Program-made: the position numbers and the translations under genes
The notes under the pieces: generated by a model
The model's database searches: none
The model's input: only the letters and a program-made list of their open reading frames with translations
Told to the model about the DNA's origin: nothing
Assembly (NCBI GenBank): GCA_049999725.1
Contig: JBNGIS010031272.1
Location: forward strand, 1-36,830
Length of the DNA stretch: 36,830 nucleotides
Direction: 5' to 3'
From: Haplomitrium mnioides
Taxonomy: Eukaryota > Marchantiophyta > Haplomitriopsida > Calobryales
Part shown: in pieces, positions 21,045-31,540 of the stretch
Numbering within the stretch: position 1 is the stretch's first letter
How the letters are laid out: each line of letters starts with the position of its first letter

Positions 21045-21406
21045 AGGAGCTCCTCCTCTTGCAGATGATCAGGTCTAGTTGTGCACTCCCTTTCTGGATC
21101 TGGTTGGGTCCTCCCATGGTCCCCTAACATGTTCGCGGATTCCTCTTCTTCTAGTTTTGATTCTTCCGCCTCCTCGTGCTTCCTTCATCCCTTGTTGTCG
21201 ACACCTCCAACAAGTGCCCCTCCCTTTTGCGTTCTAGTTCCAATTCCACTACTTTGGATCGGATAGTTAAGTGATCCGCTCTAACTTATCGAAATGAGTT
21301 GCTTCGCTGCTTTTGGGATATCTTAATACCTTAGATGGGAGGAACGCTTCGATGTTGCTTCTGATTCTAAGTAATCTTCAATAGCGCATCGTGTCACCGG
21401 CTGACA
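21045..21406 (+). repeat. Right inverted terminal repeat arm
   Basis: Matches the complement of 14149-14512. It ends TCACCGGCTGACA and is followed by ACACG (21407-21411), the repeat also found at 14144-14148. It lies about 345 bp upstream of 18S. Confidence 0.85.
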
Positions 21407-21411
21407 ACACG

Positions 21412-21750
21412 CGTGTGGCTGAGCATTGGAGATGGCTTGAAGGCGGCAGTCAGCAATCCGCGTGATCCCCCAAACGTAGAATCACGCGGTTTAGGGGGGC
21501 GCTACCTCTAAGAGTTCAATCTCTTGGTTTCAACAACGGAAGGAAGGGAAAGAGAGCCCAGACGGCCTTTGCAACCTGCCTCGATGCCTTGGCTCAGCCA
21601 GGCCTGGCAAAGCAGTCTCTCACGTCTCTCAGAAACGAGGGCGGGCGCGTCGGCTAGGTGCGATGGGGAGCGATCTCGCTCGAATATGCGGTCCACGATC
21701 CAGGTGGCATTTCTTGCCGCGCCTTGACAACAGAGCAGAAGGAAAGATGG
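21412..21750 (+). other. Presumed 5' external transcribed spacer
   Basis: Short GC-rich sequence between the inserted element and 18S. I could not recognise the usual plant Pol I start motif (TATATAGGGG-like) in it, so the promoter may have been separated by the insertion. No gene is seen. Confidence 0.5.
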
Positions 21751-22656
21751 TACTTGGTTGATCTTGCCAGTAGTCATATGCTTATCTCAAAGATTAAGCC
21801 ATGCATGTGTAAGTATAAACTCTTTTGTACTGTGAAATTGCGAATGGCTCATTAAATCAATTATAGTTTCTTTGATGGTACCTTGCTACTCGGATAACCG
21901 TAGTAATTCTAGAGCTAATACGTGCACCAAGTCCTGACCTTGTGGAAGGGACGTATTTATTAGATAAAAGGCCATGCAAGCTTGCTCAGTGTTTCGGTGA
22001 CTCATGATAACTTGTCGAATCGCATGGCCCCAGCGCTGGCGATGTTTCATTCAAATTTCTACCCTATCAACTTTCAATGGTAGGATAGAGGCCTACCATG
22101 GTGGTAATGGGTGACGGAGAATAAGGGTTTGATTTTGGAGAGGGAGCCTGAGAAACGGCTACCACATCCAAGGAAGGCAGCACACACCCAAATTACCCAA
22201 TCCCAACATGGGAAGGTAGTGACAATAAATAGCAATACTGGGCTTTTCAAGTCTAGTAATTGGAATGAGTACAATCCAAATCCCTTAACGAGGATCCATT
22301 GGAGGGCAAGTCTGGTGCTAGCAGTCGCGGTAATTCCAGCTTCAATAGCGTATATTTAGGTTGTTGCAGTTAAAAAGATCATAGTTGGATCTTGGGACGA
22401 GGCGAGCAGTCCGCCTCTCTAGGTGTGCACTGGTCTCTTTATCCTTTGGGGTCGGGGACCGGTTCCTAGCCTTAACTAGTCGGGGCGCGGAGTCGATAAC
22501 GTTATTTTGAAAAAATTAGAGTGCTTAAAGCAAGCCACCGCTCTAAATACATTAGCATAGAATAACGCGATAGGAGTCTAGTCCTATTCCGTTGGTCTTC
22601 GGGACCGGAGTAATGATTAATAGGGACGGTTGGGGGCATTCGTATTTCATTGTTAG

Positions 22657-22688
<32 letters not shown>

Positions 22689-23362
22689 TTCTGCAAAAGC
22701 ATTTGCCAAGGATATTTTCATTAATCAAGAACGAAAGTTGGGTGCTTGAAGACGATCAGATACCGTACTAGTCTCAACCATAAACAATGGCGACTAGGGA
22801 TTGGCGGATGTTAATTTGATGACTCCGCCAGCACCTTGAGAGAAATCAAAGTTTTTGGGTTCTAGGGGGAGTATGGTCCCAAGGTTGAAACTTAAAGGAA
22901 TTGACGGAAGGACACCACCAAGAGTGGAGCCTACGGCTGAATTTGACTCAACACGAGAAACTTATGAGGTCCAGACATAGTAACGTTTGACAGATTGAGA
23001 GCTCTTTCTTGATTCTATAAGTGGTGGTGCATGGTTGTTCTTAGTTGGTGGAGTGAATTGTCTGGTTAATTCCGTTAATGAATGAGACCTCCACCTGTCA
23101 ACTAGTTACGCGAAGAATCAAACTCTTGGCGGGCAACTTCTTTGAAAGACTATTGGCATCTAGCCAATGGAAGTTTGAGGCAATAACAGGTCTGTGATGC
23201 CCTTAGATGTTCTGGGCCGCACACGCGCTACACTAATGAATTCAACGAGTTTACAACTTGGGCCAAGAGGCTCGGGTAATCTTTTGAAATTTCATTGTGA
23301 TGGGGATAGATCCTTGCAATTATTGATCTTCAACAAGGAATTCCTAAAAAGCACAAGTCATT

Positions 23363-23402
<40 letters not shown>

Positions 23403-23565
23403 TCGTCTCTCCCACTGATTGAATGGTCTGGTGAAGTTTTTGGATCGCGGCGACGTCGGCGGTCCGCCGCCAGTGATATTGTGAGAAATTCATTAAACCT
23501 TATCATTTAGAGGAAGGAGAAGTTGTAGCAAGGTTTCCATAGGTGAACCTGCGGAAGGATCATTG
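21751..23565 (+). rRNA. 18S rRNA, near full-length but degenerate (likely pseudogene)
   Basis: The small-subunit rRNA. The 5' end TACTTGGTTGATCTTGCCAG and the 3' end ...GCGGAAGGATCATTG frame 1815 nt, the normal length for a plant 18S. Against the plant consensus I recall, the first ~165 nt differ at five sites, all C-to-T or G-to-A. Nearly invariant sites are hit: the 530-loop region reads GTGCTAGCAGTCGCGGTAA (22315-22333), with T for C twice. The decoding region near 23400 reads ACACCGCTCGTCTCTCC instead of ACACCGCCCGTCGCTCC. The 3' block has AAGTTGTAGCAAGG and TTTCCATAGG. This spectrum is what methylated, silent rDNA accumulates by deamination. It is unlikely to yield working ribosomes. Confidence 0.95.
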
Positions 23566-24929
23566 AATGCACCGAGCAAACCCGCAAATTGTGCCGTTGT
23601 TTCAAAACAAGAGGGAATGCATCGTGAGGCGTGATCTCCAACGGGCTCAGGCTGGCTGGCTGGCTGGCCGGCTTGAGGTTGTCGAGCCTGTCGTGGACCT
23701 CCCTCTCCAGACGAGCCATCTCTCAATGTGGAAGTCAACCATGGCCCTCGCTCATCCCACGAGAATTCAGACTCGAGCCTTCTCACACAGATCTCCAACC
23801 CCGACCCTGGCTCAATGTCGTCAACCACTTTGAGACGAGGCTATCTCATGCGGATCAGCTGCTGTGGCTCCAGCTTGTCTTCGAGAGTTTTGAAGGTTCC
23901 ACATGCCTAATCCTTGTGATCAAACTCTCTCTAAACTGAATCCTTGATTTCTCGTCGAGTTTCTCACATGGGACTCTGGCTCCCAAGGCTCTCTTGTTAT
24001 TCCAACTTAGAGCCTCCATTGGGCACTAGGAAAAGGGTTCCCTCAACCCAGTCGCAAGCCTTGCTGATCCGATTCCCATTCCTGATCTGATCCTACCCAT
24101 GTTCCCATCGAGTCTTGATCGATCCCATAGAAATCCCATCACTCAGCTTGCCTTGGCTGAGAGAGTTTTCCTAGCCCATGAGCAAGGATGCATGCTTGGC
24201 TCCTTCCCCCCATAAGAAAGGAGCACCACCCCCCTCATAGTAGCCTTCGGAGGCCCCGACCCCTCCGCCCATCTTGGCCATTTTATTTTTGGAGCGTCAC
24301 CCGTCCGTCAACATCCAATTGACAGACTTTCAACCCGTCGGACAAAAAACCTACAGAGCCTTGCTTGCCACGTTCTTTAGCTCATTGGAACCGTCTCATT
24401 TTGAGCTTTCCAATGAGGTCTTAATAGTCAAAAACAAGATCAAGAAAACCTTCAAAACTGCGTTTGAGTGCCTCCTACCTAAAATTCACTCAGATCCCTG
24501 AATGACCAACCAAATCTCATGGTTCTCTTGAGATCTTGAATTCGTTGGATAGATCTCGTCGAGATCTATCCAATGACTTTTTATTTGGCTCAAATAGACA
24601 TCGTGAAGCCCTTCAAATCCTCTCTAGGGATTTCTGGCTTTGTCCTCCGACTAGCTAACTAGTCTCTTGGCTGAAACCAAGAGCCCTCCCCAAGAATATA
24701 AGCCCCCAAATTTCTGAGCTCCAGCATCCCACCTTGGATCCTGGCATATCCTTGGGATTCTCACAAATCCCCTTGAATTATCTCATCCTGAATTATCTCA
24801 TCCGAAATGGGTTCATGATAGAGCCGGGAGCCACGAGCGCTCCTCCTCCCGTGTCTCCGAGAGGCGTGGCTGACCCAACCGCACGAACTTGAAAATGAAC
24901 GCTGAAGCCAAAACACGAAAAAGAGAGAA
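23566..24929 (+). other. ITS1, about 1.36 kb, with an inverted spacer module
   Basis: Lies between 18S and 5.8S. Most plants have a few hundred bases here; conifers and cycads can exceed 1 kb. The stretch at about 24215-24320 is the complement of the ~90-bp module at 13150 and 13530, so at least part of the extra length looks shared with, or inserted from, spacer DNA. Close to 5.8S a degenerate GGCGTGG...GCACGAACTTGAAA could be the remnant of the conserved plant ITS1 motif. No protein gene is seen. Confidence 0.85.
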
Positions 24930-25087
24930 ACAACTCTTAGCAATAGATATCTTGGCTCTGGCAACGATGAAGAACGTAGCGAAATACGATACGTAGTGTG
25001 AATTGCAGATTTTTGTGAATCATTGAGTCTTTGAATGCAAGTTGCACCCGAGGCTTGTCCCGAGGGCATGCCTGCCTGAGTATCACC
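24930..25087 (+). rRNA. 5.8S rRNA, degenerate (likely pseudogene)
   Basis: 158 nt starting ACAACTCTTAGCAATAGATA and ending near GAGTATCAC. Three motifs are used to tell plant 5.8S genes from pseudogenes. The first, CGATGAAGAACGTAGC, is intact (24965-24980). The second reads GAATTGCAGATTTT (25000-25013) instead of GAATTGCAGAATCC. The third reads TTTGAATGCA (25030-25039) instead of TTTGAACGCA. Several other CG sites have become TG or CA. Confidence 0.93.
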
Positions 25088-25298
25088 GCTTGACCACATT
25101 GCAGACCCACCATGCGTGAGCGCAAGTGGCCGTCCGAAGGATCGGCTGAAATGAGCGGAGGGGCCGACGTGTGGCACGCACGGGCTCGTGAGAAGGTGGT
25201 CTGCTCGGAGGAGATTCGCTTCTCTGGACGGAGCGTCGGCAAGGCGAGTCTCAACAGCATACGCGAGGACCAAAAACGGCAGAAAACCATCACGGGCA
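25088..25298 (+). other. ITS2, about 210 bp
   Basis: Normal position and ordinary plant length. It contains TGGCCGTCCGAAGGATCGGC-like GC-rich text compatible with ITS2 helices. The four-helix fold was not checked. Confidence 0.85.
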
Positions 25299-27536
25299 TA
25301 GACCTCAGATCAGGCAAGAGCACCCACCGAGTTTAAGAAACTAACAAGGATTTCCCTAGTAACGGCGAGCGAAGGCGGAAAGAGCCCAGCTTGAAAATCG
25401 CACGGCTTTCGAGACGCGCAAATTGTAGTCTGGAGAAGCGTCCTTTATAGCGGAACGAGCCCAAGTTCCTTGAAACGGGATGTCATGGAGGGTGAGAGCC
25501 CCATTGAGCTCGTATCTTGCTGCTTCAGAAGGCGTTGTCGGTGAGTCGGGCTATTTGGGAATGCAGCTCTAAGCGGGTGGTAAATTCCATCTAAGGCTAA
25601 ATACAGGCAAGAGACTGATAGCAAACAAGTACCGCAAGGGAAAGATGAAAAGGACTTTGGAAAGAGAGTTAAAGAGTGCTTGAAATTGATGGGAGGGAAG
25701 CAAATGGAGGCCTCAGGTGCGGCCTAGTTGGATGCAGAACGGATCGCAGGGGCTAGTCTATCGCTCAACGTGGGCCGCTGGTCAGCGTGGGCTGCCGCAG
25801 TGGGACAAAGAGCGATCCTCCTCCTCGTGGGGAGGCTCGCGCGTAATTGTTGTTGTGGCGGCCAAGGAAGCAAAGCGCGTGCCGGTGATGGCAGACTCTC
25901 GGCACCTGCGCGCTCGAGATGCTGGCGCATCGAGCTTACCATCCGACCCATCTTGAAACACCGACCAAGGAGTCCAACATGTATGCAAGCCGGTCGGCGG
26001 CAAACCGACGAGGCGCAATGAGATTGACAAGTGGGATCCTCGAACAGGGGAGCACCATCGACCGACCGCGATCTTATGTGAAAGGTTCAAGTGCGAGCAT
26101 ACCTAATGGGACCCGAAAGATGGTGAACCATGCCTGAGCAGGGCAAAGCCACATAAACTCTGGTGGAGGCTCGTAACGATGTTGACGTACAAATAATTCG
26201 TTAGACTTGGGTATAAGGGCGAAAGACTAATCGAACCATCTAGTAGCTGGTTCCCTCCAAAGTTTCCCTCAGGATAGCTGGAGTTCATATGTGCAAGTTT
26301 TATCAGGTAAAGCGAATGATTAGAGGCATCGGGGGTGAAACACCCTTGACCTATTCTCAAACTTTTAACATGTAAGCGATCAAGGTTTCTCGATTGAACT
26401 CCAACACGGAATGGACCCAAGTGGGCTTGGTAAGCAGAATTGGCTATGCGGGATGAACCAAAAGCCGGGTTATGGCGCCCAAGTGTGCACTAACCTAGAT
26501 TCCACAAAGGGTGTTGATTGATTAAGACAGCATGACGGTGGTCATGGAAGTCAAAATCCGCTAAGGAGTGTGTAACAACTCACATGCCAAAGCAACTAGC
26601 CCCGAAATTGGATGGCATTGAAGCGCGCCGCCTACACCGGTTCATCGGGCGAGTGCAAGGTTCCGATGAGTAGGAGGGCGCAAGGGTCGTGGCGCAGCTC
26701 CGGACGCGAGCCTGAGTGAAACGGCCCCCGGTGCAAATCTTGGTGGTAGTAGCAAATATTCAAATGAGAACTTTGAAGACTGAAGTGGAGAAAGGTTCCA
26801 TGTGAACAGCAATCGGACATGGGTTAGTCGATCCTAAGAGATGGAGCAGTCCTGTGTGAAGGGCGCAACGCATGCCGCTTTTGATTGAAAGGGGATCGGG
26901 TTAATATTCCTGAATTGGGACGCGACAGCGGACGAATCCAGAGATGTCGGCGAGGGCATCGAGAAGAGTTGTCTTTTCTTTTTAACAGCCTGCCCACCCT
27001 AAAATCGGATTACCGGACAATAGGGTCCAGCAGCTGGTAAAGCACCACACGTCTTGTGGTGTTTGGTGCACCCCTAGTGGCCCTTGAAAATCTGAAGGAG
27101 CGATTATTGATCGCGCACGGTCGTACTCATAACCGCATCAGGTCTCTAAGGTGAACAACCTCTAGTAGATAGAACAATGTAGGTAAGGGAAGTCGGCAAA
27201 ACAGATCCGTAACTTTGGGAAAAGGGTTGGCTCTGAGGGATGGGTTTAGGGGTCTGCAGCTCAACCCTGTAGGCTGTTGGTGGTCTACCCAAGCTGCGCA
27301 CGGGCTGCCACGTGCCGACCGAGTGATGGCCGTAGAATGCTCACGATTGTCAGCGATGGCGTGCGAGCTCTCCCTAGACAGTGAGCAGCCAACTGAGAAC
27401 TGGTATGGACAAGAGGAATCCGACTGTTTAATTAAAACAAAGCATTGCGATAGTCCTTGCGGATGTTGATGCAATGTGATTTCTGCCCAGTGCTCTAAAT
27501 GTCAAAGTGAAGAAATTCAACCAAGCGTGGGTACAT

Positions 27537-27577
<41 letters not shown>

Positions 27578-28329
27578 TGTCATCTAATTAGTGACACGCA
27601 TAAATGGATTAACAAGATTCCCATTGTCCCTATCTACTATCTAGCAAAACCACAGCCAAGGGAACGGGCTTGGAAAAATCAACGGGGAAAGAAGACCCTG
27701 TTGAGCTTTACTCTAGTTCGACTTTGCGAAATGACTTAAGAGGTGTAGAATAAGTGGGAGCCCTTGACAGAAGTGAAGTACCACTACTTTTAATGTTATT
27801 TCACTTATTTCATGAGGTGGAGGCGGGGCTCTGCCCCTGCTTCTGGTCTTAAGGCGACTGAGACCGGTCACCGATCCAGGTGGAAGACATTGTCAGGTGG
27901 GGAGTTTGGCTGGGGCGGCACATCTGTTAGAAGATAACACAAGTGTCCTAAGATGAGCTCAACGAGAACAAAAATCTCGTGTGGAACAAAAGGGTAAAAG
28001 CTCATTTGATTCTGATTTTCAGTACGAATGCAAACTGTGAAAGCATGGCCTATCGATCCTTTAGTCTTTCGAAATTTGAAGCTAGAGGTGTCGGAAAAGT
28101 TACCACAGGTTTAACTGGCTTGTGGCAGCCAAGCGTTCATAGCGACGTTGCTTTTTGATCCTTTGATGTCGGCTCTTCCTATCATTGTGAAGCAGAATTC
28201 ACCAAGTGTTGGATTGTTCACCCACCAATAGGGAATGTGAGCCGAGTTTAGACCATCGTGAGATAGGTTAGTTTTACCCTACTAATGATGCAGCGCCGCA
28301 ATAGTAATCCAACTTAGTACGAGAGGAAC
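25299..28329 (+). rRNA. 26S (28S) rRNA, 5' part, pseudogene split by a retroelement
   Basis: Starts near GACCTCAGATCAGGCAAGAG and follows the plant 26S through recognisable landmarks: ACAAGGATTTCCCTAGTAAC, TAGTAGCTGGTTCCCTCC, the GACTCTCTTAAGGTAGCCAA region (27551-27570) and AGTACGAGAGGAAC (28316-28329), the sarcin-ricin loop. After GAGTTTAAG (25329-25337) the normal 23-nt stretch running to GGAAAAG is missing, so AAACTAACAAGG follows directly. The R2/R1-type target region around 27550 is uninterrupted. The gene resumes at 30799. Without the insert the total is about 3.4 kb, the normal plant length. Confidence 0.93.
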
Positions 28330-30798
28330 TGTGGTGACATGGTCCTAGGCTTCAAAAGGGAAAAGTGAGAAAACACTCCATTGCAATAGTGTGATGAGCC
28401 TTATAGGTGCAGTGTGGAAGGGAAATGAGGAAATTGAAAGATGTTAGTCTCATTGGCCTTAGAGAGAAGAGCAATTGCTATGAGCTTCTTGATACTTGAA
28501 GATCTTCTGGGAGTGGAATAGGGTGCCAGGTTGGATCATGATGAGTTTACTTCAGAAGTCTTCTCTGGGAATAAAAATATAAAACTAATGTACTAATAAA
28601 TTAGAAGTTTGATTTTATTTACGTAGAAAGAATAATAGAGTATAGCTATATAAGTGAGGAAAAAGAAAATTTAAAAAGTATTAAAATAAAATAAAATAAA
28701 AAGTAATAAAACTAACCTACTGTTGGGGGCCAAGCCAAGCCCACTACACTACTCTATTCTATTTTGAAGACCTTATATCACTCGAAGGACAACGTGCCTT
28801 GGGGGATACGTGAGCCCTGAACTAGGTTTGTCTAGAGGCAGAAGAGGGAAATGCGGTGGCCTTACACCCCTCTAGGGGGCTGCCTCTCGAAAGGGAAAAG
28901 GAGTGAGATCCTTATATACTACTCAAGTAACAATGAGGAAAACTTATGGGATAAAATGGAGAACTGCCATTCGACGAGTTCGTGTGTCCGATGAGTTGTG
29001 GGAATAGTTTGATTTTAGCCAGAGGTTGAAAGTTTGAAAAGGGTATAGATTCGAGAGACAAAAGTTCGACACGGGCGAGGAGTGGTTCACAAGAGAGTTT
29101 CTTTGTTGCTCTTATATCAAGCTTTTTTGCAACTTAGTCAAGGGAGCTTCAAGCATGTATTGTTCTTACTCGACAAGGACAGGGCAGTTATTTCCAAAGG
29201 AGCTGCGAGTAGTTCTTAAAAAGAGCAAGTTGAAGAGTTAGTGAAAATGGAGCGTAGGAAGAAGTTCTTACAGTGAGTTAGTGAAAGAAGAGAAGCTTGG
29301 GAATGTTCTTATAAGGAGGATGGAGACAATTGGGGAAAACTGAGCTTTCCAACTGAATCCTAAGAAAGCTACCAAGGCTGCTCTACTGATCTAGTCTAGG
29401 AAATCAAGTGTAGGATTTAGTTAGTATGATAGTTTTAAATAAGTACTTGTAGATTAGTGTTTATTATGTCAGTAGATAGCAGTAGACAGAGGGTCTAATT
29501 GCTGTAGTTAGTTGAAAGTTAGATTAGTAGTAGAGTAGTTAGATAGGATTAGTTACAATATGTTCTTGTAGGAAAATATGATGAGTGGAGAGAGGGGTAG
29601 AAAGAGGTTTGCCTCGTATCACTCTGTGGTCTCTTTTGTTTTGTTTGTGCTTTGAAGAAGAATTGGAGAATACCTTAGCAAAGAGCTCCCCTTTCCAAAG
29701 TTTCACGGTTGTGCTATTTTCGAATTGAATGTCTTAATTTTGATTATTGAAGCAAGGATGCAAGATAGGCTGTAATGACAAAAGAAATGCACATTCTGCA
29801 ATTGTGAGTTGAGAAAAGGATTGCTCTAGAGAAGGGCAGCCTAGGGGAGTACCTCGGTGCATTCTGTTGGAGAGTTCAGATTCTGAATTCTGAATTGAGG
29901 AATCTGTGGGCTGTTTCAAGTTGTAATCCTAGCAAGAAGTGCTAGGAGAAAGAGAAAGCTGTCTTCAGATTTCCCATGCAAATATGTGGATGAAGGTTCT
30001 TCATCTTTCAGGCTTGAAGTCTGCTTGAAAGGAATGCTTTATTGAAACATTCCAGTCTTCTAGAGTAGTTGATCTGAAAATCCTGCTCTAACAAATGCTG
30101 GATGGCAGGTGGGGAGGAGCCTCAGTGTCATTGTAGTATTTGTTAGTAATGAAAGTGAGGGATCAAGGATACTAAGCATTGGTATCTTCTATGTACTAGG
30201 AGTGGAGAGGGTGTGTAGAAATTGATTGGGGTGAAAAATAGGCTGCAACAGAGGGCTGCCATATCAGAGGGGGTACATGAGTGGGGACTTGAGTGGTGAT
30301 TTCAGCCAATTAATGGAGTACACACATGGTAGACAACAAAAGGCATGGACTTCTTTGAAGTGGAGAGTTCATACTTATCTGGAGAGGTGGATTTGAGTGC
30401 ATACCTAGTAGAATCAACTGGATTCTCAAAGGTTCTGCCCTATAAGAATCTGGGATTGCTGCTAGGGGCTTAAATTTCTGAACTATCTCAAGAGCATTGT
30501 TGTTGTTCCTCCTAGAGCCAATGCTTAGTATTCGCTTGTAGATGCTAAAGGGAAGGAGGCAAAAAGCCTAAGCTTTTGTAGTGTCTGGTTTGCAATGATT
30601 CCGTGGGTGTAAGGGTGAGAGGAGACAAAAGAGAGAGGTGCTCAAAAAGCACTAGTATGGGTCTTTGTTTAGCTTCCCTTTTAAAGCAGCTGGAACTTGC
30701 GTAAAACCAGAGAAAACAACCCAATACCTCCTTGTCCCTGTGGGTTCGATACAGAATCAACACAATTTGATTCGGAATACTCCTAGGATGCTGCAACA
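28330..30798 (+). mobile_element. Solo-LTR-like element inserted in the 26S sarcin-ricin loop
   Basis: A 2,469-bp insertion starting TGTGGTGACATGG and ending ATGCTGCAACA. It is flanked by GGAAC (28325-28329) and TGAAC (30799-30803), a 5-bp target duplication with one mismatch. Blocks shared with the minus-strand solo LTR at 6787-9875 include the TGTG start, TAAAACTAACCTACTGTTGG (about 28708-28727), GGTGGCCTTACACCCCTCTA with GGGGGCTGCCTCTCGAAAGG, and ACTTATGGGATAAA. Near its end, CCTGTGGGTTCGATAC resembles a feature found near the 3' end of some plant LTRs. No coding capacity is seen. The sense is the same as the rRNA. Confidence 0.8.
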
Positions 30799-31168
30799 TG
30801 AACCATTGATTCACATAATTGGTCATTGCGCTTGGTTGAAAAGCCAATGGCGCAAAGCTACCATGTGTAGGATTATGACTGAACGCCTCTAAGTCAGAAT
30901 CCGTGCTAGAAGCGACGCTTTCTACCTCCCCAGTTGTTACCCGACTACCGATAGGGGCGCTCTGTGTGCTCCCAGAAGCATGTGTCAAGAGTCCCTCCGG
31001 GCGCGGCAAAAGAAGCCTCGCTCGGGCGCTTTGAATGGCAATTCCAGACAATCGAGGAGATGAATCCTTTGCAGACGACTTAAAATGGGACGAGGTATTG
31101 TAAGTGGCAGAGTAGCCTTGATGCTACGATCCACTGAGATTCAGCCTCCTGTCCCAATGATTTGTCCC
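30799..31168 (+). rRNA. 26S (28S) rRNA, 3' part
   Basis: After the insert, 26S continues with ATTGATTCACATAATTGGTC, AGTCAGAATCCGTGCTAGAA and CCACTGAGATTCAGCC, and ends near TTTGTCCCC. The first five bases (TGAAC, 30799-30803) are the duplicated target site. The 3' end is placed by similarity and may be off by several bases. Confidence 0.92.
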
Positions 31169-31540
31169 CTGCATTTCGGCTGGTCTAGGGTGTCGGGGAA
31201 GGAAGGGAGTTACGGGAAGCTCGATCGGCTATGCGGTCGACCCTAGGTCAAGGGTGTGTTCGTTGACAGGCTGCCCCACTCAATTTGCAGCCAAGTGTTT
31301 GACCACCCTCCCCCCTCTCTTCTCTCTCTTTGGGAGGCCGGCTAGCTGGCGCCGAGCCTTAAGAGAGGGTTCAGGGGCAGAGCCCCCGACAAAAAGTTTT
31401 GAGGGTTTTGGGGCTTCAAAACCCAAAAAACCACGTCGTATCCATGGGTTAAGGGTCAATGACTTGGAGCGCAGAGAGAACTCTCAAGTCTCCTTGAACG
31501 CAACGAAACTCTACAAGGGGGAAGGCGAATAAGCGCCGAC
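31169..31540. other. 3' ETS / start of the downstream spacer
   Basis: Includes a pyrimidine-rich run (CCCTCCCCCCTCTCTTCTCT, about 31307-31326) and a GGGGCAGAGCCCCCGACAAA block of the kind often found in plant repeats. I cannot identify the Pol I terminator. Confidence 0.5.

Larger units (their letters stand above)
14149..21406. mobile_element. 7.26-kb element with 362-bp inverted terminal repeats
   Basis: The left end starts TGTCAGCCGGTGACA and the right end finishes CCGGCTGACA. The outer ~362 bp at each side are inverted copies of each other (14149-14512 against 21045-21406) with only scattered differences. The unit is flanked by a perfect 5-bp direct repeat, ACACG, at 14144-14148 and 21407-21411, so it appears to have inserted as one piece. 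TG...CA ends and a 5-bp duplication are typical of retroviral-type integrases, but LTR elements have direct, not inverted, terminal repeats. The inside holds tandem arrays, long direct repeats and a gag-like remnant on the plus strand. No transposase is visible. Confidence 0.65.

Noticed and set aside
23567-23940. Overlapping open stretches at the start of ITS1
   Set aside because: No family similarity and overlapping frames on both strands. This is transcribed spacer.
25105-25340. Open stretches across ITS2 and the 26S start as protein genes
   Set aside because: They lie in rRNA and ITS2 sequence.
27540-27600. R1/R2-type retroelement insertion
   Set aside because: The GACTCTCTTAAGGTAGCCAA target region is uninterrupted.
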